DNA of 64,000 nucleotides. Source: Nitrosopumilaceae archaeon (GTDB lineage: Archaea; Thermoproteota; Nitrososphaeria; Nitrososphaerales; Nitrosopumilaceae). The stretch spans positions 23,721 through 87,720 of the forward strand of contig JAJEHG010000045.1 in assembly GCA_022823825.1 (NCBI GenBank), written 5' to 3'. Below are positions 38,763-48,886 of this stretch, in pieces. The translations under genes were made by a program, and so were the position numbers. A model generated the notes under the pieces. It saw only the letters and a program-made list of their open reading frames with translations, had not been told where the DNA came from and made no database searches. Numbering within the stretch: position 1 is the first letter of the stretch; every line of letters starts with the position of its first letter.

Positions 38763-39977
38763 ATGATCATACCGACGTACGCTGACGTAAAGAGGGCCGA
38801 CTCGATGAGGGGCTCGCAGATCAAGAAGACCCCCCTGGTACGCTCGCCGTCGTTTGCCGACATGTGCGGCTCCGACGTCTATCTCAAGGCGGAGTTCCGA
38901 CAGAAGACCGGCTCTTTCAAGATCCGCGGGGCATACCACAAGATGATATCCCTCTCCCCCGATGAAAAGGCAAGGGGCGTGGTGGCCGCCTCTGCAGGGA
39001 ACCATGCCCAGGGAGTCGCACTGGCCTCGTCGCTTGAGGGCGTCAAGTGCACGATCGTGATGCCAAAGAACGCATCGCCGGCAAAGATTGCCGCAACCCG
39101 CGGATACGGAGCGGAGGTGGTGCTGGAGGGCTCAAACTACGACGAGTCGTTTGAAAGGGCCACGCGCATTGCAGGGGAGACCGGGGCTACCGTGATACAC
39201 GCCTTTGATGATCCGGACGTGATAGCGGCCCAGGGCGTGATAGGACTCGAGATTCTCGACGAGCTGCCGGATGTCGAGGAGGTGTACGTCCCCGTGGGCG
39301 GGGGCGGACTTGCCGCCGGCATGCTGATTGCCATAAAGGAGACCCATCCCCACGTGCGGGTGGTGGGCGTGCAGTCCGACTCGTTCCCCTCCATGCACAT
39401 ATCGGTGCGCAACTCGGCCAGGACGCCGGTTGCAGACGGGCCCCGAACCATCGCGGACGGCATCTCGGTCCGGATGCCCGGGGAGATCACGTTTGACGTG
39501 GTCAGGCGCCTGATAGACGACGTGGTGCTCGTGGACGACACCGCGATCACAAAGACGATGTTCCTGCTGATGGAGCGCATGAAGTTCGTGGTGGAGCCCG
39601 CGGGGGCCGCAAGCCTGGCGTACGTGCTTGAGAACAGGCCCGCCCCCGGAAAGAAGATTGCCGTGGTATTGGCCGGGGGCAACGTGGACATGTACCTGCT
39701 GGGGCAGATTGTCGACAAGGGGCTTGCCGCCATGGGGAGGCTGCTGAAGATATCCGTGCTGCTTCCAGACCGCCCGGGCGCGTTCAAGGGGATCGTCGAC
39801 GAGATTACCGCCGCAAACGCAAACATCGTGGAGGTGGTGCACGACCGGCTGAGCTCCGACATCAGGGCGGGCTCGGCCGGCGTCACGCTGAGCCTGGAGA
39901 CGGAGGGCACGGAGCAGGCCAACCGGCTGATTGAGCGTCTCAGGGCAAAGCACGTCCAGTTCCGGCTGCTGACCTGA
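38763..39977 (+). CDS. ilvA: Threonine dehydratase with C-terminal ACT domain
   Basis: YLKAEFRQKTGSFKIRGAYHKM (PLP Lys), ASAGNHAQGVALASSLEGVKCTIVMP, VGGGGLAAGML, C-terminal VLLPDRPGAFKGIVDEITAANANIVEVVHDR. Confidence 0.95.
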   Translation: MIIPTYADVKRADSMRGSQIKKTPLVRSPSFADMCGSDVYLKAEFRQKTGSFKIRGAYHKMISLSPDEKARGVVAASAGNHAQGVALASSLEGVKCTIVMPKNASPAKIAATRGYGAEVVLEGSNYDESFERATRIAGETGATVIHAFDDPDVIAAQGVIGLEILDELPDVEEVYVPVGGGGLAAGMLIAIKETHPHVRVVGVQSDSFPSMHISVRNSARTPVADGPRTIADGISVRMPGEITFDVVRRLIDDVVLVDDTAITKTMFLLMERMKFVVEPAGAASLAYVLENRPAPGKKIAVVLAGGNVDMYLLGQIVDKGLAAMGRLLKISVLLPDRPGAFKGIVDEITAANANIVEVVHDRLSSDIRAGSAGVTLSLETEGTEQANRLIERLRAKHVQFRLLT

Positions 39978-40005
39978 CGCCGCCCGGGCGCGCGGACGTG
40001 GATCC

Positions 40006-40548
40006 CTAGAGCCCCCTTGACTGCAGCTCCTCGGACTCTTTGAGGACGGCGTCATGCTGCGACCGCTTTATTTCTGCAAGGGCACTGCGCACCGAGTCGT
40101 CGGTAACCGCAAGAATCATTGCGGCGTACATGCCTGCGTTCTTTGCCTTGTTGACGCCTACCGATACCACGGGGGCCCCTGCGGGCATCTCGGTTATGGA
40201 GAGCAGGGAGTCGAGGCCTCCGAACGCGGAGAGGCGGAACGTCTCATCCCCCGTCTGGTTCTTGTTGTTGTACGCCATTATGGGCACCCCTATGACAGGT
40301 ATTACGGTATGGGACGCGATCATGCCCGGCAGGTGGGCGGCCCCGCCGGCGCCGGCTATGATTGCCGCAAAGTTTGACGACTCGGCGTGCCTGGCGTACG
40401 TGGCAAGCCTGTCGGGGGTGCGGTGCGCCGAGACTATCTGATCCTCGTGTGGGATTCCAAGCGAGTCCAGCATGCGGGCCGCGTCAGCCATTACGACCGC
40501 GTCCGAGCTGGACCCCATTATGATGCCTATCCGCGCCGCGCCTGCCAT
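40006..40548 (-). CDS. purE: N5-carboxyaminoimidazole ribonucleotide mutase
   Basis: IGIIMGSSSDAVVMADAARMLDSLGIPHEDQIVSAHRTPDRL...AAIIAGAGGAAHLPGMIASHTVIPVIGVP. Confidence 0.97.
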   Translation of the reverse strand: MAGAARIGIIMGSSSDAVVMADAARMLDSLGIPHEDQIVSAHRTPDRLATYARHAESSNFAAIIAGAGGAAHLPGMIASHTVIPVIGVPIMAYNNKNQTGDETFRLSAFGGLDSLLSITEMPAGAPVVSVGVNKAKNAGMYAAMILAVTDDSVRSALAEIKRSQHDAVLKESEELQSRGL

Positions 40549-40613
40549 GCCCTTGGTGCGTGGCGAGGGTAATTAACGATAGCGTTGCGTCATGCGGCGT
40601 TTCTTGAAGTTGT

Positions 40614-40623
40614 GGGGGGGGGG
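40614..40623. repeat. G10 homopolymer between divergent purE and purK
   Basis: 'gttgtggggggggggaggctg'. Confidence 0.9.
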
Positions 40624-40708
40624 AGGCTGCCACGCAGTCGTGCGCAAGAACGGCTCCAGCATCGCTCCATTAGATTGGTTTTTTTATTTGGAGTGCGGCG
40701 TGCCTGCA

Positions 40709-41875
40709 ATGGCTCAGGTGCTGGGAATAATCGGCGGCGGGCAACTTGGCATGATGCTGACGGAGGCCGCCTCGACAATGTCCGACCGCATATCAAGGGT
40801 CGTGGTACTTGATCCCACCGAGGGGTGCCCCGCATCCCTGGCCGGGGCCGAGCAGATCGTGGCCGACTTCAAGGACAGGGACGCCATAGTGGAGATGTCG
40901 AGGCGCGCAGACGTAATAACGTACGAGATAGAGTCCGGCGACAGCGACGTGCTGGAGTCCGTTGCCGACCGCGCCAGGATAGAGCCCTCGCCTGCGACGC
41001 TCCGGGTCATACAGGACAAGCACGCGCAAAAATCATTCCTTGCAGAGAACGGAATCCCGGTACCCGACTTTGTCGCCATCGACGGGCTGGACGGACTCCG
41101 GGCGGCCCTGGAAAAGTTCGGATACCCCGCGCTGCTAAAGGCGCGCAGGGACGCGTACGACGGCAGGGGAAACTGCAAGATAGACTCGCCAGACGGGGTG
41201 CGCGACGCATACGGGAGGTTCGAGGGCAGGCCCATGATGCTCGAGAGGTTTGTGCCGTTCGTCAAGGAGGTGTCCGTAATCGCCGCAAGAAGCACGCGCG
41301 GCGAGATCAGGACGTACCCCCTTGTGGAGAACGTGCACGAGGAGAACATACTGCGGACGACAATAGCCCCCGCAAGGGTGCCCGACGACGTGGCGGAGCG
41401 CGCCCGCCGAATAGCAGAGCGGACCATGGGGGTGCTGAAGGGCGCCGGCGTGTTCGGAATAGAAATGTTTGTCACGGGCAGCGGCGACGTGATGATAAAC
41501 GAGATTGCCCCGCGCGTCCACAACTCCGGCCACCACTCGCTGCAGTCAAGCGAGACGTCTCAGTTCGAACAGCACCTGCGCGCCATTCTCGGCATGAGTC
41601 TCGGCGGCACAGCGCTAAAGACGAGCGCCGTCATGTACAACATACTGGGAATGCGGGGGTACGAGGGGCCGTACTGTAGCCCCGACGTGCCGCAGGCCGA
41701 CGGGCACACGTTTCTGAAGATGTACGGCAAAAAGACCTCCAAGCCCCTCCGCAAGCTGGGACACCTGAACCTGACGGGCAGAGAAGGGCAGGGGACAGAG
41801 CACGTACTTGAGAGACTTGAATCGATAAGGGCAAGGGCCGTGGCGCTGCCGGCGCGCGGCCCGCAAGGCCGCTAA
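40709..41875 (+). CDS. purK: N5-carboxyaminoimidazole ribonucleotide synthase
   Basis: MAQVLGIIGGGQLGMMLTEAAS...DVITYEIESGDSDVLES...GYPALLKARRDAYDGRGN...NEIAPRVHNSGHHS. Confidence 0.96.
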   Translation: MAQVLGIIGGGQLGMMLTEAASTMSDRISRVVVLDPTEGCPASLAGAEQIVADFKDRDAIVEMSRRADVITYEIESGDSDVLESVADRARIEPSPATLRVIQDKHAQKSFLAENGIPVPDFVAIDGLDGLRAALEKFGYPALLKARRDAYDGRGNCKIDSPDGVRDAYGRFEGRPMMLERFVPFVKEVSVIAARSTRGEIRTYPLVENVHEENILRTTIAPARVPDDVAERARRIAERTMGVLKGAGVFGIEMFVTGSGDVMINEIAPRVHNSGHHSLQSSETSQFEQHLRAILGMSLGGTALKTSAVMYNILGMRGYEGPYCSPDVPQADGHTFLKMYGKKTSKPLRKLGHLNLTGREGQGTEHVLERLESIRARAVALPARGPQGR

Positions 41876-41884
41876 ACTCTGGCC

Positions 41885-41925
<41 letters not shown>

Positions 41926-42013
41926 CGTCGATCTGATCACGCCTGTCGATCCGGCCCGATCGTGCCGCACGGCGGCGGCAACGGTTTATTAGAAGTTCTA
42001 TTGAAACCGACTC

Positions 42014-42418
42014 ATGCTGACAGGGATAGCAATCGGGATCACGGGAATATCGATTGCGCTGCTTGTAGTGTACGGGGCCGACGTAGCGGCAGTCCAGTCG
42101 TCAGGCGACGCGGAGCAGGGATTTCTGCCGTTTGATGCAAAGGTGCGCGGAATGGCCCTGGGCGCCCCCGCACTCGTACTTCCGTTTATCGCATTCGGAA
42201 TGACTTGGAGGAGCCCCTCGGGCGTCTTGGGGGCCATGATAATTGCAACCGGAATACTGATCATGGCCGGAGGCGGGTTTGTCCTCGCCAACGCTGACAT
42301 GGCCGAGGCAGAGGAGACCGGCAGGCCGGTGGTCATGGAGAGCGTGATGCTGCTTGGGGCGGGCGCCATACACATCGCGATGGGCTTCTTTTGCGCGTAC
42401 CGCTCGCGCAGACAGTGA
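42014..42418 (+). CDS. Multi-TM membrane protein
   Basis: Several hydrophobic helices; stop overlaps the next start (TGATG). Confidence 0.65.
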   Translation: MLTGIAIGITGISIALLVVYGADVAAVQSSGDAEQGFLPFDAKVRGMALGAPALVLPFIAFGMTWRSPSGVLGAMIIATGILIMAGGGFVLANADMAEAEETGRPVVMESVMLLGAGAIHIAMGFFCAYRSRRQ

Positions 42419-42594
42419 TGCAGTTGAGCACTCCTCTTCCAATCACGTGCGCAAAGTGCCACAACGGTGCAAAGAAGACATACAACTGCGACCATACGGA
42501 CTATGCCGAATACTGCACAGAGTGCTATACGGAGCTGCACTACTATCTTACGGAGCCCGGGCCGGGGCAAGATGTGCAGGGAGACGAGCAGTGA
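42418..42594 (+). CDS. Small Cys/His-rich putative zinc-binding protein
   Basis: MQLSTPLPITCAKCHNGAKKTYNCDHTDYAEYCTECYTELHYYL; CxxC...C...CxxC; translationally coupled to the preceding membrane protein. Confidence 0.65.
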   Translation: MQLSTPLPITCAKCHNGAKKTYNCDHTDYAEYCTECYTELHYYLTEPGPGQDVQGDEQ

Positions 42595-42775
42595 CGGCGC
42601 CAACGCGCTTCGGTGGCGGCGGCGGCAGCAGCAACGGCAACAGGAGCTGACAATGGACGTCTTCTGCCTGCCTCCACGCGAACGCTGCGGCGTACACGCG
42701 TACGCCGGCCGCATGTCTGCAGTCCTGTATCACGCTGCCCTAAATTTACATTACACATGGTGCAACCACTGGTAG

Positions 42776-43567
42776 TTGAAGGCTGTCATACTGGCGGGTG
42801 GAAGGGGCAGGAGGATGAGGCCCGTTACGGACTATGTGCCAAAGCCGCTCGTGCCGGTCTGCAACATACCCATACTGGAGTGGCAGATAAGGCACCTCCT
42901 AAAGTTCGACATACGGGACGTGATCGTCTGCACTGGATACAAGGCCGGGATGATACGTGACAGGATAAGCGCAAAGTCCTACGGCGCTAGGGTGGAGATA
43001 TCCGCAGAGGAGACCCCCCTTGGAACAGGGGGCGCCATAAGGCGCGCCGCGGAACACATAGGACGCGACGACTCCTTTGTGGTGATGAACGGGGATGTCA
43101 TAACGGACATCGACATCGGGGCGCTTACGAAGTTCAGAAACTCAGTCGCCGCCATACCGTTGCGCACAAACTATGGGGTGATGCTGCTAAATGACGGTGG
43201 CTGTGATGACGGTGGCTGTGATGACGGTGGTGGTGGCAATACAGGCAGCACAGGCGCCAGTTATGTTCCCTGCACGATTTCCAGGTTTGATGAAAAGCAA
43301 GACATGCCCGGCCTGTGGATGAACGCCGGCCTGTACCACCTGGGCCGCGAGGTGCTTGCCGAGCTTCCGGAGGTGGGCGACATTGAAAAGACGCTGTTTC
43401 CAAAATATGCCAAATCCGGCAGGCTGAGGGCCGTCGCGTTCGGCGGGTCCGCAGCAGGGGGCGATGCGCCGGTCATGTGGCAGTCGGTGGACTCGTTCAA
43501 GGATCTCGAGGCGTGCGAGTCCATGCTGCGGGAACGCCGCTCTGGTACCGGGACGGGGCCGGAATGA
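42776..43567 (+). CDS. Sugar-phosphate nucleotidyltransferase (NTP_transferase family)
   Basis: KAVILAGGRGRRMRPVTDYVPKPLVPVCNIPILEWQI; TTG start inferred; internal Gly/Asp/Cys repeat. Confidence 0.9.
   Translation: MKAVILAGGRGRRMRPVTDYVPKPLVPVCNIPILEWQIRHLLKFDIRDVIVCTGYKAGMIRDRISAKSYGARVEISAEETPLGTGGAIRRAAEHIGRDDSFVVMNGDVITDIDIGALTKFRNSVAAIPLRTNYGVMLLNDGGCDDGGCDDGGGGNTGSTGASYVPCTISRFDEKQDMPGLWMNAGLYHLGREVLAELPEVGDIEKTLFPKYAKSGRLRAVAFGGSAAGGDAPVMWQSVDSFKDLEACESMLRERRSGTGTGPE
43192..43240 (+). repeat. 15-nt in-frame tandem repeat (GGCDD-type)
   Basis: tgatgacggtggctg repeated about three times (DGGCDDGGCDDGGGGN). Confidence 0.9.
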
Positions 43568-43651
43568 CGGGCGCCGCGTCTAGGGCCTAGTTCTGACTGG
43601 CTGCATTTCGGCAGCACAGCAGCTCCCTGCAACCCGGCGCGACCGTGTGGC

Positions 43652-43885
43652 TCAGTTGCCTGTCCTGTGGAGCGTGACCATCATGTATGCCACCTCGTCT
43701 ACAAAGGACTCGTCGTTGCTGGCCGCCGCATACCTTGTGGCATCGTCCCAAAAACCGCTCCCCACCCGGGGGTCTCCCATGAGTTGACTGCCCATAACGC
43801 GGACTGGCCGGGTGGATTGATAACATGCCACCTCAACCATATCGAACCTATTGCTCAAATTTTTGAACGCTATGCGCGCCGGCAT
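43652..43885 (-). CDS. Possible small uncharacterised protein
   Basis: ORF occupies the gap upstream of the 43988 gene: MVEVACYQSTRPVRVMGSQLMGDPRVGSGFWDDATRYAAASNDESFVDEVAYMMVTLHRTGN. Confidence 0.35.
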   Translation of the reverse strand: MPARIAFKNLSNRFDMVEVACYQSTRPVRVMGSQLMGDPRVGSGFWDDATRYAAASNDESFVDEVAYMMVTLHRTGN

Positions 43886-43987
43886 CCATTTCTGGGCGCC
43901 ATCGGTGGCAAGCCACCTGCATCATTCGGCTCCCGGGCTGGCACGCCTTTCGTGCGTCAGACCCCACCAAGCTTAATAATATTTAAT

Positions 43988-46429
43988 ATGGGATCATGTT
44001 GTGTTGTCTTGTTGAAAAGCCAGACAAGAACTGATGCCGCACCCCGACCCTCGCGCCGGCTCCCTGTGCGCGGACTGCCCGTCGTGTTTGCGGCGGCTCT
44101 GATCACGGCCGGAATCCTGTTTGCGGCCGCCGCTCAGGCAGCGGACGCCCAGCAGATAGAGACGAGAAAGATCGGCATACTGCTCAACCACAACAGCAAG
44201 ACAATCACCGATCTCGCAACCAAGACGTACGAACTTGCGGTGAGTGACTTTAACAAACGGCTGATGGACGAGAACAGGGGCTGGCAGCTTGAGGCCGAGG
44301 TGGTGGTTGTCCAGGGCCCCGACGGCGCAGTTGCAGAACTCGAAAGGTTCAGCAATGCCGGGATAGCCGCCGTGGCCGGAATCGTGCCTGACAACAGCCT
44401 TGTTGCCGCGGACAACGTCATACACGACAACGACATGGTGGTAGTGGCCTACTTTACAGGCCTCAAAGAGAACGCCAAGCCCGACAACGTCTACCGCGTA
44501 GGCACCAACTACGAGCATCTGTCGGAGGCATTCGTGGAGATAATGAACGAGGACGGCAAGAACGAGGTCATAACACTGTTTCTCAACTCCCCCGTCAGCA
44601 GGGGCATAAACTCTTCAGTATATGATCTGGCGGGCGCCAGGAACGACATGACTGTGCTGGGATCGATAAAGTTCACTCCCGGCGCGATCAGTGATGCCGA
44701 GAAGGACAGCATAAAGAGTGACATGACAAGCCTGCTTGCCGGCGCCCGGGATACGTCGGAGATCGGAATCGTCTTCAGCGGGATCAGCAGCAGCCTGCCG
44801 GTATTCCAGGCGCTGGCCGAACTTGATACGGGGCCGGGCTCGCCCATACGAGATGTGACAATCTACGGCGTCGACTCGTTCCGTCCGACAATCGAGACCG
44901 ACGCGGACACGTTCGAGTTCCTGCAGAGGACGGGCGGCTTTTACGGAATCTCATCTGGCGAGCACGAGAACGAGGAGAGCATACGCATCGACAGCATACT
45001 GGGCCGCAGCATAACCGTCGTCACATACGACTCGTACACTTCGCTGTACATTCTGGGACTGGCCATAGACATGGCCGGCACCGCCACGGATGCGGACGCC
45101 ATAAAGGACAAGATGCACGAGGCCGCGGCCAAATACTCGCCCATAGCCGCGCGGGGCCTCCCCACGGACCTTGACGAGAACGGCGATGTCGTGGAGAGGG
45201 ATCTGCACATATCGTCAATCCAGCACGGCCAGTTCGAGTTTACAAGAAAGTACGACCCCGACTCCATACACCGCATAAACGAGATCATTGACTTCCAGGA
45301 GCCTGAGAGGAGGACTGTCGGCGCGATCGTGTCGGAGACCGGGAGCTTGTCCGAATGGCTCGGCAGGTCGTCAAGCGAGGCCATAAGCCTAGCGGTGGCC
45401 GACTACAACAAGGAGCAGCTTGCAAAGGCCACGATAGACGATCCGGGCTGGAGGATTGAACTGACAAAGCGCGACGACGGAACCGACCCGTCAAAGGCGC
45501 GCGAGCACACGGACAGGTTCAGCAAGACGCGCGGACTGCACCTGATAATCGGGCCCGTGTCCAGCGGGGCCGTCGAAGCAATACGGGACTATTCGAACAT
45601 TCCGATCCTAAGTTACGCATCCGCGTCCCCGCAGCTCAGCATTCCCAATGACAACATATTCCGGATGCCGCCCGACGACACGGGGGCCGTGCAGCAGTAC
45701 GCGAGGATCCTCAGAGAGGACGGGATCAGGAACGCCATTATCATATACCGAGACGACCCGTGGGGCAACGGCCTTGACGCGGCCCTCAAGGACGCGATAG
45801 GCCAAGCCCGGGGCGTGACGCTGCTAGGCAGCATCGATTATCCGACTTCCGAGACGGACTACACCGCCATAACGGATCGCCTGGCAGCTGCGCTCGGCGG
45901 CGTTACTGACCGTGCCAACACGGCCGTCATGCTGTTCGGGTTTGACGAGGTCGTGGACATAACGCAGGCCGCCAGTGAGAACCCTCAGCTCCAGCAGGGC
46001 AAATGGTATGGTTATGGAAACCTTCCGGCACTGCTTGACGACGCGGGCAGGGCCGCGTGGCTTGAAAAGGTCGGATATACAATTGTGTCAGTAGCGCACG
46101 CGCCAAACGACATCAGCAGGCACATAGACTCCGAGGTCGAGGGCGCCAACGTCTATTCGTACTATGCGTACGACGCGGTCATGCTCGCGGCGGATCTCAT
46201 GGACAGAATAGCGGCGCACGCGCACACCCCACTTACCGTGACGCAGCTGGCCGAAGGAATTGAACAGGGCAGGCAGGGACCCAACGCGCTGGGGGTGCCC
46301 CTCGTCTTCAACAACAACGGGGACCTGGACCCGGACTATGTCTATTACAGCATAGAGACCGTGTCCGGCGGAGCGTTCGTTATAGACAGCGTCTCTCCCC
46401 CCTCAAAGCCTGCCCGGGCATGCAGGTAG
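43988..46429 (+). CDS. Exported protein with two tandem type-1 periplasmic-binding (Peripla_BP_6/LivK-like) domains
   Basis: Leader VFAAALITAGILFAAAAQAADA; domain 1 RKIGILLNHNSKTITDLATKTYELAVSDFNKRL..., domain 2 RTVGAIVSETGSLSEWLGRSSSEAISLAVADYNKEQL...IIGPVSSGAVEAIRDYSNIPILSYASASPQLS. Confidence 0.88.
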   Translation: MGSCCVVLLKSQTRTDAAPRPSRRLPVRGLPVVFAAALITAGILFAAAAQAADAQQIETRKIGILLNHNSKTITDLATKTYELAVSDFNKRLMDENRGWQLEAEVVVVQGPDGAVAELERFSNAGIAAVAGIVPDNSLVAADNVIHDNDMVVVAYFTGLKENAKPDNVYRVGTNYEHLSEAFVEIMNEDGKNEVITLFLNSPVSRGINSSVYDLAGARNDMTVLGSIKFTPGAISDAEKDSIKSDMTSLLAGARDTSEIGIVFSGISSSLPVFQALAELDTGPGSPIRDVTIYGVDSFRPTIETDADTFEFLQRTGGFYGISSGEHENEESIRIDSILGRSITVVTYDSYTSLYILGLAIDMAGTATDADAIKDKMHEAAAKYSPIAARGLPTDLDENGDVVERDLHISSIQHGQFEFTRKYDPDSIHRINEIIDFQEPERRTVGAIVSETGSLSEWLGRSSSEAISLAVADYNKEQLAKATIDDPGWRIELTKRDDGTDPSKAREHTDRFSKTRGLHLIIGPVSSGAVEAIRDYSNIPILSYASASPQLSIPNDNIFRMPPDDTGAVQQYARILREDGIRNAIIIYRDDPWGNGLDAALKDAIGQARGVTLLGSIDYPTSETDYTAITDRLAAALGGVTDRANTAVMLFGFDEVVDITQAASENPQLQQGKWYGYGNLPALLDDAGRAAWLEKVGYTIVSVAHAPNDISRHIDSEVEGANVYSYYAYDAVMLAADLMDRIAAHAHTPLTVTQLAEGIEQGRQGPNALGVPLVFNNNGDLDPDYVYYSIETVSGGAFVIDSVSPPSKPARACR

Positions 46430-46586
46430 TTTTGCACAGCCGTCTCCGCCACCTCTGCTCCGCAGACCGGCGTCAGGGGCGCATCGGTAGCGCGCGGAGT
46501 GCCGCAGCCTCGTACATCAAAGCACCTCTTGAGGCATGGCCGTCGTATCACATGCTAAATATTACAAGGTGGACGGATGCCATGGC

Positions 46587-47630
46587 ATGAGACTGTCGTG
46601 CAGCCTCGGCTCGCTGCTGTCCATAAATGAGATCCTGTCGTGCGCCAAGGTTCTGTCGGAGGCCGACGTTGACGCAATCTGGGTGCCGGAGACATGGGGC
46701 ATGGAGTCGTTTGCGATGCTGGGAGCGGTGTCCGCAGTCGCGCCGTCGCCGCGCATAGGCTCGTCCATAGTCAACGTGTATTCGCGCAGTCCCGCCGCAA
46801 TCGCAATGGGGGCCACCACCGTCGACACCCTCTCCGGCGGCAGGCTTCTGCTTGGAATGGGAGCAAGCAGCCCCGCCATCGTGGAAGGACTGCACGGCGT
46901 GCGGTACGGAAAGCCGCTCACGCGCGTGCGCGAGACTGTCGAGATAGTGCGGCTTGCCACATCCGGCAGGCGGGTCGACTATAAGGGCGAGCTGTTCTCG
47001 CTGAGGGGGTTCAGGCTCCTTACAAGGCCCGTGCAGGACAGCATCCCGATATACCTGGCCGCCGTCAACAGTGGAATGGTCCGGCTAGCATGGGACGTTG
47101 GAGACGGTGTGATCTTCTATCTGAGGCCTGTAGACGAGATGGGGCGCACGATACGCGCAATGAGCAAAGAGTCCGGCAGGCGCATCGACGTTGCGTGCCA
47201 GCTGATAACCTGCGTGTCCGACGACAAGGAGGAGGACGCAGTGGAGAGGGCGAGGCGCACGATCGCGTTCTATGTGGCAGTCGGCGACGTTTACAGGAAT
47301 TTTCTGTCTGCCAACGGGTTTGCAGACGAGGCTGCGTCGATATACGGCGAGTACCGCAGCGGCGGGCTTGCAGGCGTGCACCGGTACGTGTCTGACGATA
47401 TGCTCGACGCGCTTGCCGTATGCGGCACCCCCAAATCCTGCAAAAAGCGGCTTGGCGCGTTCCGGGACGCGGGGCTGGATCTGCCCATACTGCAGTTTAA
47501 CCCGGTCGGGGACGTGGCGGAGTCGTTTGCCCTGTTTGCAGAGACGTTCTTTGACTATGACGGTGCGGGCCCTGCAAGGGGCGGCGGCGGTAGCCGCGGT
47601 GGTGGCGATGATGGCGGCGAGATGCCATGA
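46587..47630 (+). CDS. LLM-class (probably F420-dependent) oxidoreductase
   Basis: VDAIWVPETWGMESFAMLGAVSAVAPSPRIGSSIVNVYSRSPAAIAMGATTVDTLSGGRLLLGMGASSP. Confidence 0.88.
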   Translation: MRLSCSLGSLLSINEILSCAKVLSEADVDAIWVPETWGMESFAMLGAVSAVAPSPRIGSSIVNVYSRSPAAIAMGATTVDTLSGGRLLLGMGASSPAIVEGLHGVRYGKPLTRVRETVEIVRLATSGRRVDYKGELFSLRGFRLLTRPVQDSIPIYLAAVNSGMVRLAWDVGDGVIFYLRPVDEMGRTIRAMSKESGRRIDVACQLITCVSDDKEEDAVERARRTIAFYVAVGDVYRNFLSANGFADEAASIYGEYRSGGLAGVHRYVSDDMLDALAVCGTPKSCKKRLGAFRDAGLDLPILQFNPVGDVAESFALFAETFFDYDGAGPARGGGGSRGGGDDGGEMP

Positions 47631-48886
47631 GGCGCGCATGCATAGTGGGCTGCGGCACGACAAGGTTCACAACTGATACCTCAGAGGCCCTAGAGTCGGT
47701 GCTGCTGCGCTCCGTAAAAAACCTGTTTGACTCGACTCCAGAGTGCGACAGGCGCGACGTGGAGGCGATGATCGTCTCAAACGCGTCGGGCGGATACGCA
47801 GGACCGGGATCAGCAGGCCATGGCAGTCATGGCGGCGGCAACCGCGGTGGCCGCGGCCGCCCCGGAAGCGCCGGAAACTTATCTGCCCGCGACCCCCATG
47901 CGCCCCGGCGGGGATCCGGATACATGGCGCCCATACTCGCAGAACTGGCCGGCATGAGCCCCCGCGCGGCCCATACGGTGGAGAGCCTGTGCAGTTCGGG
48001 GACGAACGCCATCGTGTCCGGATACGCGCACGTCGCGTCCGGGCTTGCCGACGTGGTGCTGGTAAGCGGGGCAGAGATACGCGACACGCCGGGGCGCATA
48101 CTGTGGTGGGACGACTCGAGGGGGGAGTTCAAGCACCCCGTATACTGGGCGTCCCTGCTCACGAGCGGCTACAAGAGGGCGTTTGGGGTCTCCGACGACG
48201 ACTTGGCCGTGATACCTGCGCGCGCATACGCGAATGCGCGCTCAAACCCGGACGCGTTGAGGCCGGAGGCGACCCCGACGGCGGAGGACGTGGCAGGCTC
48301 GAGGCGCCTGACCGGGGATCTCAGGCTGCTTGACTGCTCCCGGCCCTGCACCGGGGGGGCGTCGATTCTGATTGCGTCCGAAGACGTAGCCGGCAGGTAC
48401 ACGGACGATCCCGTGTGGATAGCCGGCGTAGGACAGAGCGTCACGTCGGCCGGGTTTGCCAAGCATCAGAACCTCTCGCGCATCGAGTCTGCCCGGATGG
48501 CGTGCCGCGACGCCCTGCGGATGGCCGGAAGCCGGAACGGTAGCGCCCCAATGTCCATATCCGACGTAGACGTTGCGGAGATACACGACGCGTTCTCGGT
48601 GTGTGAGCCGATGATACTCGAGGCGCTAGGCATGGCGGAGCCCGGCGGGGGCGCCGCGGCCAGCCGGGATCTGCATGAGACTGCAAGCCGCCGGATAAAC
48701 CCTCGCGGCGGACTGATCGGCTCGGGGCATCCGCTGGGGGCGACGGGACTTGCGCAGGCGGCCGAGGTTGCTCGGCAGTTGTGGCGCGAGGCCCGCGGCA
48801 GGCAGGCAGACAATCCCGAGGTAGGACTGGTCCACAACATGGCGGCCGCCGGCACCTCGTCTACCGCACTGGTGATGGTCCGATGA
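47627..48886 (+). CDS. Thiolase-family protein (acyl-CoA acetyltransferase-like)
   Basis: AAHTVESLCSSGTNAIVSGYAHVASGLADVVLVSGAE...VDVAEIHDAFSVCEPMILEALG...INPRGGLIGSGHPLGATGLAQ. ATGA overlap with upstream gene. Confidence 0.92.
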   Translation: MRRACIVGCGTTRFTTDTSEALESVLLRSVKNLFDSTPECDRRDVEAMIVSNASGGYAGPGSAGHGSHGGGNRGGRGRPGSAGNLSARDPHAPRRGSGYMAPILAELAGMSPRAAHTVESLCSSGTNAIVSGYAHVASGLADVVLVSGAEIRDTPGRILWWDDSRGEFKHPVYWASLLTSGYKRAFGVSDDDLAVIPARAYANARSNPDALRPEATPTAEDVAGSRRLTGDLRLLDCSRPCTGGASILIASEDVAGRYTDDPVWIAGVGQSVTSAGFAKHQNLSRIESARMACRDALRMAGSRNGSAPMSISDVDVAEIHDAFSVCEPMILEALGMAEPGGGAAASRDLHETASRRINPRGGLIGSGHPLGATGLAQAAEVARQLWREARGRQADNPEVGLVHNMAAAGTSSTALVMVR

